DNA from: Candidatus Brocadiia bacterium
Lineage (GTDB): Bacteria; Planctomycetota; MHYJ01; WSZJ01
Direction: 5' to 3'
DNA: 6,313 bases
Assembly: GCA_013360825.1 (NCBI GenBank)
Contig: JABWAY010000244.1
Coordinates: forward strand, 1-6,313
This document shows, in pieces, positions 5,484-6,313 of this stretch; positions within the stretch are counted from its first letter, which is position 1, and the number at the start of each line of letters is the position of its first letter. The notes below the pieces were generated by a model that made no database searches, was not told the DNA's origin, and saw only the letters and a program-made list of their open reading frames with translations. The position numbers and the translations under genes are program-made.

Positions 5484-6313
5484 GTGCGCTGCGCGTCGTG
5501 TTCGACGGAGAATCTCCCTGCGGCGAGATTCTGCGGTGGGTGCGGAGCCGCGCTGGAGGGAGCGGCGTCGGCGCGCGCCTGCAGCGCCTGCCGGGCCCCC
5601 AATCCGGCGGGGGCCAGGTTCTGCAACCAGTGCGGCGCCCCGGTGGCGGGAACGCGCGGCTACGACGAGGGGAAGGAACGGCGGGTCGTCACCGTGCTCT
5701 TTGCCGACGTCAGCGGATTCACCTCGCTGGCGGAGCGCCTCGACCCCGAGGAGGTCGAGGAACGGATCCGCTCCTGCTGGGCCCGCCTGACCCCGATCAT
5801 CGAGCGGCACGGCGGGTACGTGGACAAGTACATCGGGGATGCGGTCATGGCGCTCTTCGGCGCCCCCGTCGCCCACGAGGACGACCCGGAGCGCGCGATT
5901 CACTGCGCCATCGCCCTGCACCAGGCCCTTCGAGACGAGCGGCTCCGCCTGCGCGTCGGCGTCCATACGGGAGAGGTCATCGTCGGCTCGGTGTCGACGC
6001 GCGGGGACCGCGACTACACGGCGATGGGCGATGCGGTCAACACGGCCAGCCGCCTGCACACGCACACGCAGCCCGGGCGGACGGTCGTCAGTTCCGTCAC
6101 GCTTCGCCTCGTCGAGGGGCGGTTCGCCGCGCGCCAGCTGGAGCCGCTGACGGTCAAGGGCAAGAGCGAGCCGATTTCCTGCGCGGAGGTCCTGGGCCCC
6201 GCGCCGCGGGTGGAGGGCTCGGGGATTTACGGCCCGTTCGTGGGACGGCAGGCGGAGCTGGCGAGGCTGGACGGGCTGCTGGCGCGCTCGCGGGCCGAGG
6301 GGGCGCTCGTGCC
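5484..6313 (+). CDS. Double zinc ribbon / class III adenylate cyclase / start of an ATPase module (3' end outside window)
   Basis: Partial, 276 codons visible with no stop. Two tandem zinc ribbons open the protein: C3, C6, C17, C20 and C33, C36, C47, C50, exactly 30 residues apart. A class III nucleotide cyclase domain follows (about 66-236). Metal-binding D75 (LFADVSGFTSLAERL) and D119 (DKYIGDAVMALFG), purine-specifying K115 and T179, and transition-state N186 and R190 (GDAVNTASRL) are all present. The Lys/Thr pair is the class IIIb signature and predicts ATP to cAMP rather than cGMP. PFVGRQAELARLDGLLARS at 251-269 is the usual entry to an AAA/STAND-type ATPase in such cyclases; the Walker A would lie beyond the window. 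The protein has no transmembrane segment in view and is probably cytoplasmic. The GTG at 5484 starts two codons before the first CxxC, with GGGG stretches at 5473-5481 as Shine-Dalgarno. It lies 13 nt after the secreted-protein gene. Confidence 0.92.
   Translation, partial: MRCASCSTENLPAARFCGGCGAALEGAASARACSACRAPNPAGARFCNQCGAPVAGTRGYDEGKERRVVTVLFADVSGFTSLAERLDPEEVEERIRSCWARLTPIIERHGGYVDKYIGDAVMALFGAPVAHEDDPERAIHCAIALHQALRDERLRLRVGVHTGEVIVGSVSTRGDRDYTAMGDAVNTASRLHTHTQPGRTVVSSVTLRLVEGRFAARQLEPLTVKGKSEPISCAEVLGPAPRVEGSGIYGPFVGRQAELARLDGLLARSRAEGALV

Noticed and set aside
4142..5626. 494-codon open frame on the minus strand
   Set aside because: It lies antisense across the secreted-protein gene and the start of the cyclase. 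Its composition is Leu/Arg/Gly/Asp-rich with no motif, and it would run through the 5470-5484 gene junction.

Overview
The window is a GC-rich piece of a bacterial chromosome with every supported gene on the + strand. Strong GC bias at third codon positions keeps most antisense frames open, so the long minus-strand frames are shadows. The gene set suggests a Gram-negative-type, probably Planctomycetota-like or similarly deep-branching bacterium. It includes a YfcE/COG0639-type metallophosphoesterase, HPF with a permease-less PTS, a secreted protein with half of a DnaJ-type zinc finger, and a zinc-ribbon class III cyclase. The taxonomic call is inference from gene style; no marker gene is present.

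Layout. Bases 1-140 are the C-terminal end of what looks like a GT4-type glycosyltransferase. A well-formed extended -10 promoter (188-216) follows. It drives a tight five-gene run: metallophosphoesterase (253-1029), short ribosome hibernation factor (1056-1427), PtsN-like EIIA (1481-1954), HPr (1956-2222) and enzyme I (2233-3978). The gaps are 26, 53, 1 and 10 nt. A GC hairpin (3981-3997) sits just after the enzyme I stop. After a 118-nt gap comes a second pair separated by 13 nt: a secreted multidomain protein of unknown function (4097-5470), and a double zinc ribbon plus class III adenylate cyclase (5484 to the window end) that is cut off where an AAA-type ATPase region appears to begin.

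How the genes work together. Enzyme I, HPr and EIIA form a complete soluble PEP-dependent phosphorelay: enzyme I His192 to HPr His15 to EIIA His69, with all catalytic residues visible. No EIIB or EIIC transport component is encoded here. The hpf-ptsN-HPr order recalls the rpoN-hpf-ptsN-rapZ-npr cluster of Enterobacteria, so a regulatory (PTS-Ntr-like) role linking PEP/energy status to ribosome hibernation is the best reading. The phosphoesterase at the head of the operon has all its metal ligands, but its substrate is unknown. The cyclase has all the residues expected of an adenylate cyclase. Its proximity to a PTS is suggestive, because PTS proteins control cAMP synthesis in enteric bacteria, but nothing in the sequence proves a link.

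Nothing here is clearly a new defence or mobile system. The most unusual items are the secreted protein's architecture, the short HPF with an acidic tail, and the phosphoesterase-HPF-PTS operon. I saw no tRNA, rRNA, CRISPR array, insertion sequence or attachment site.
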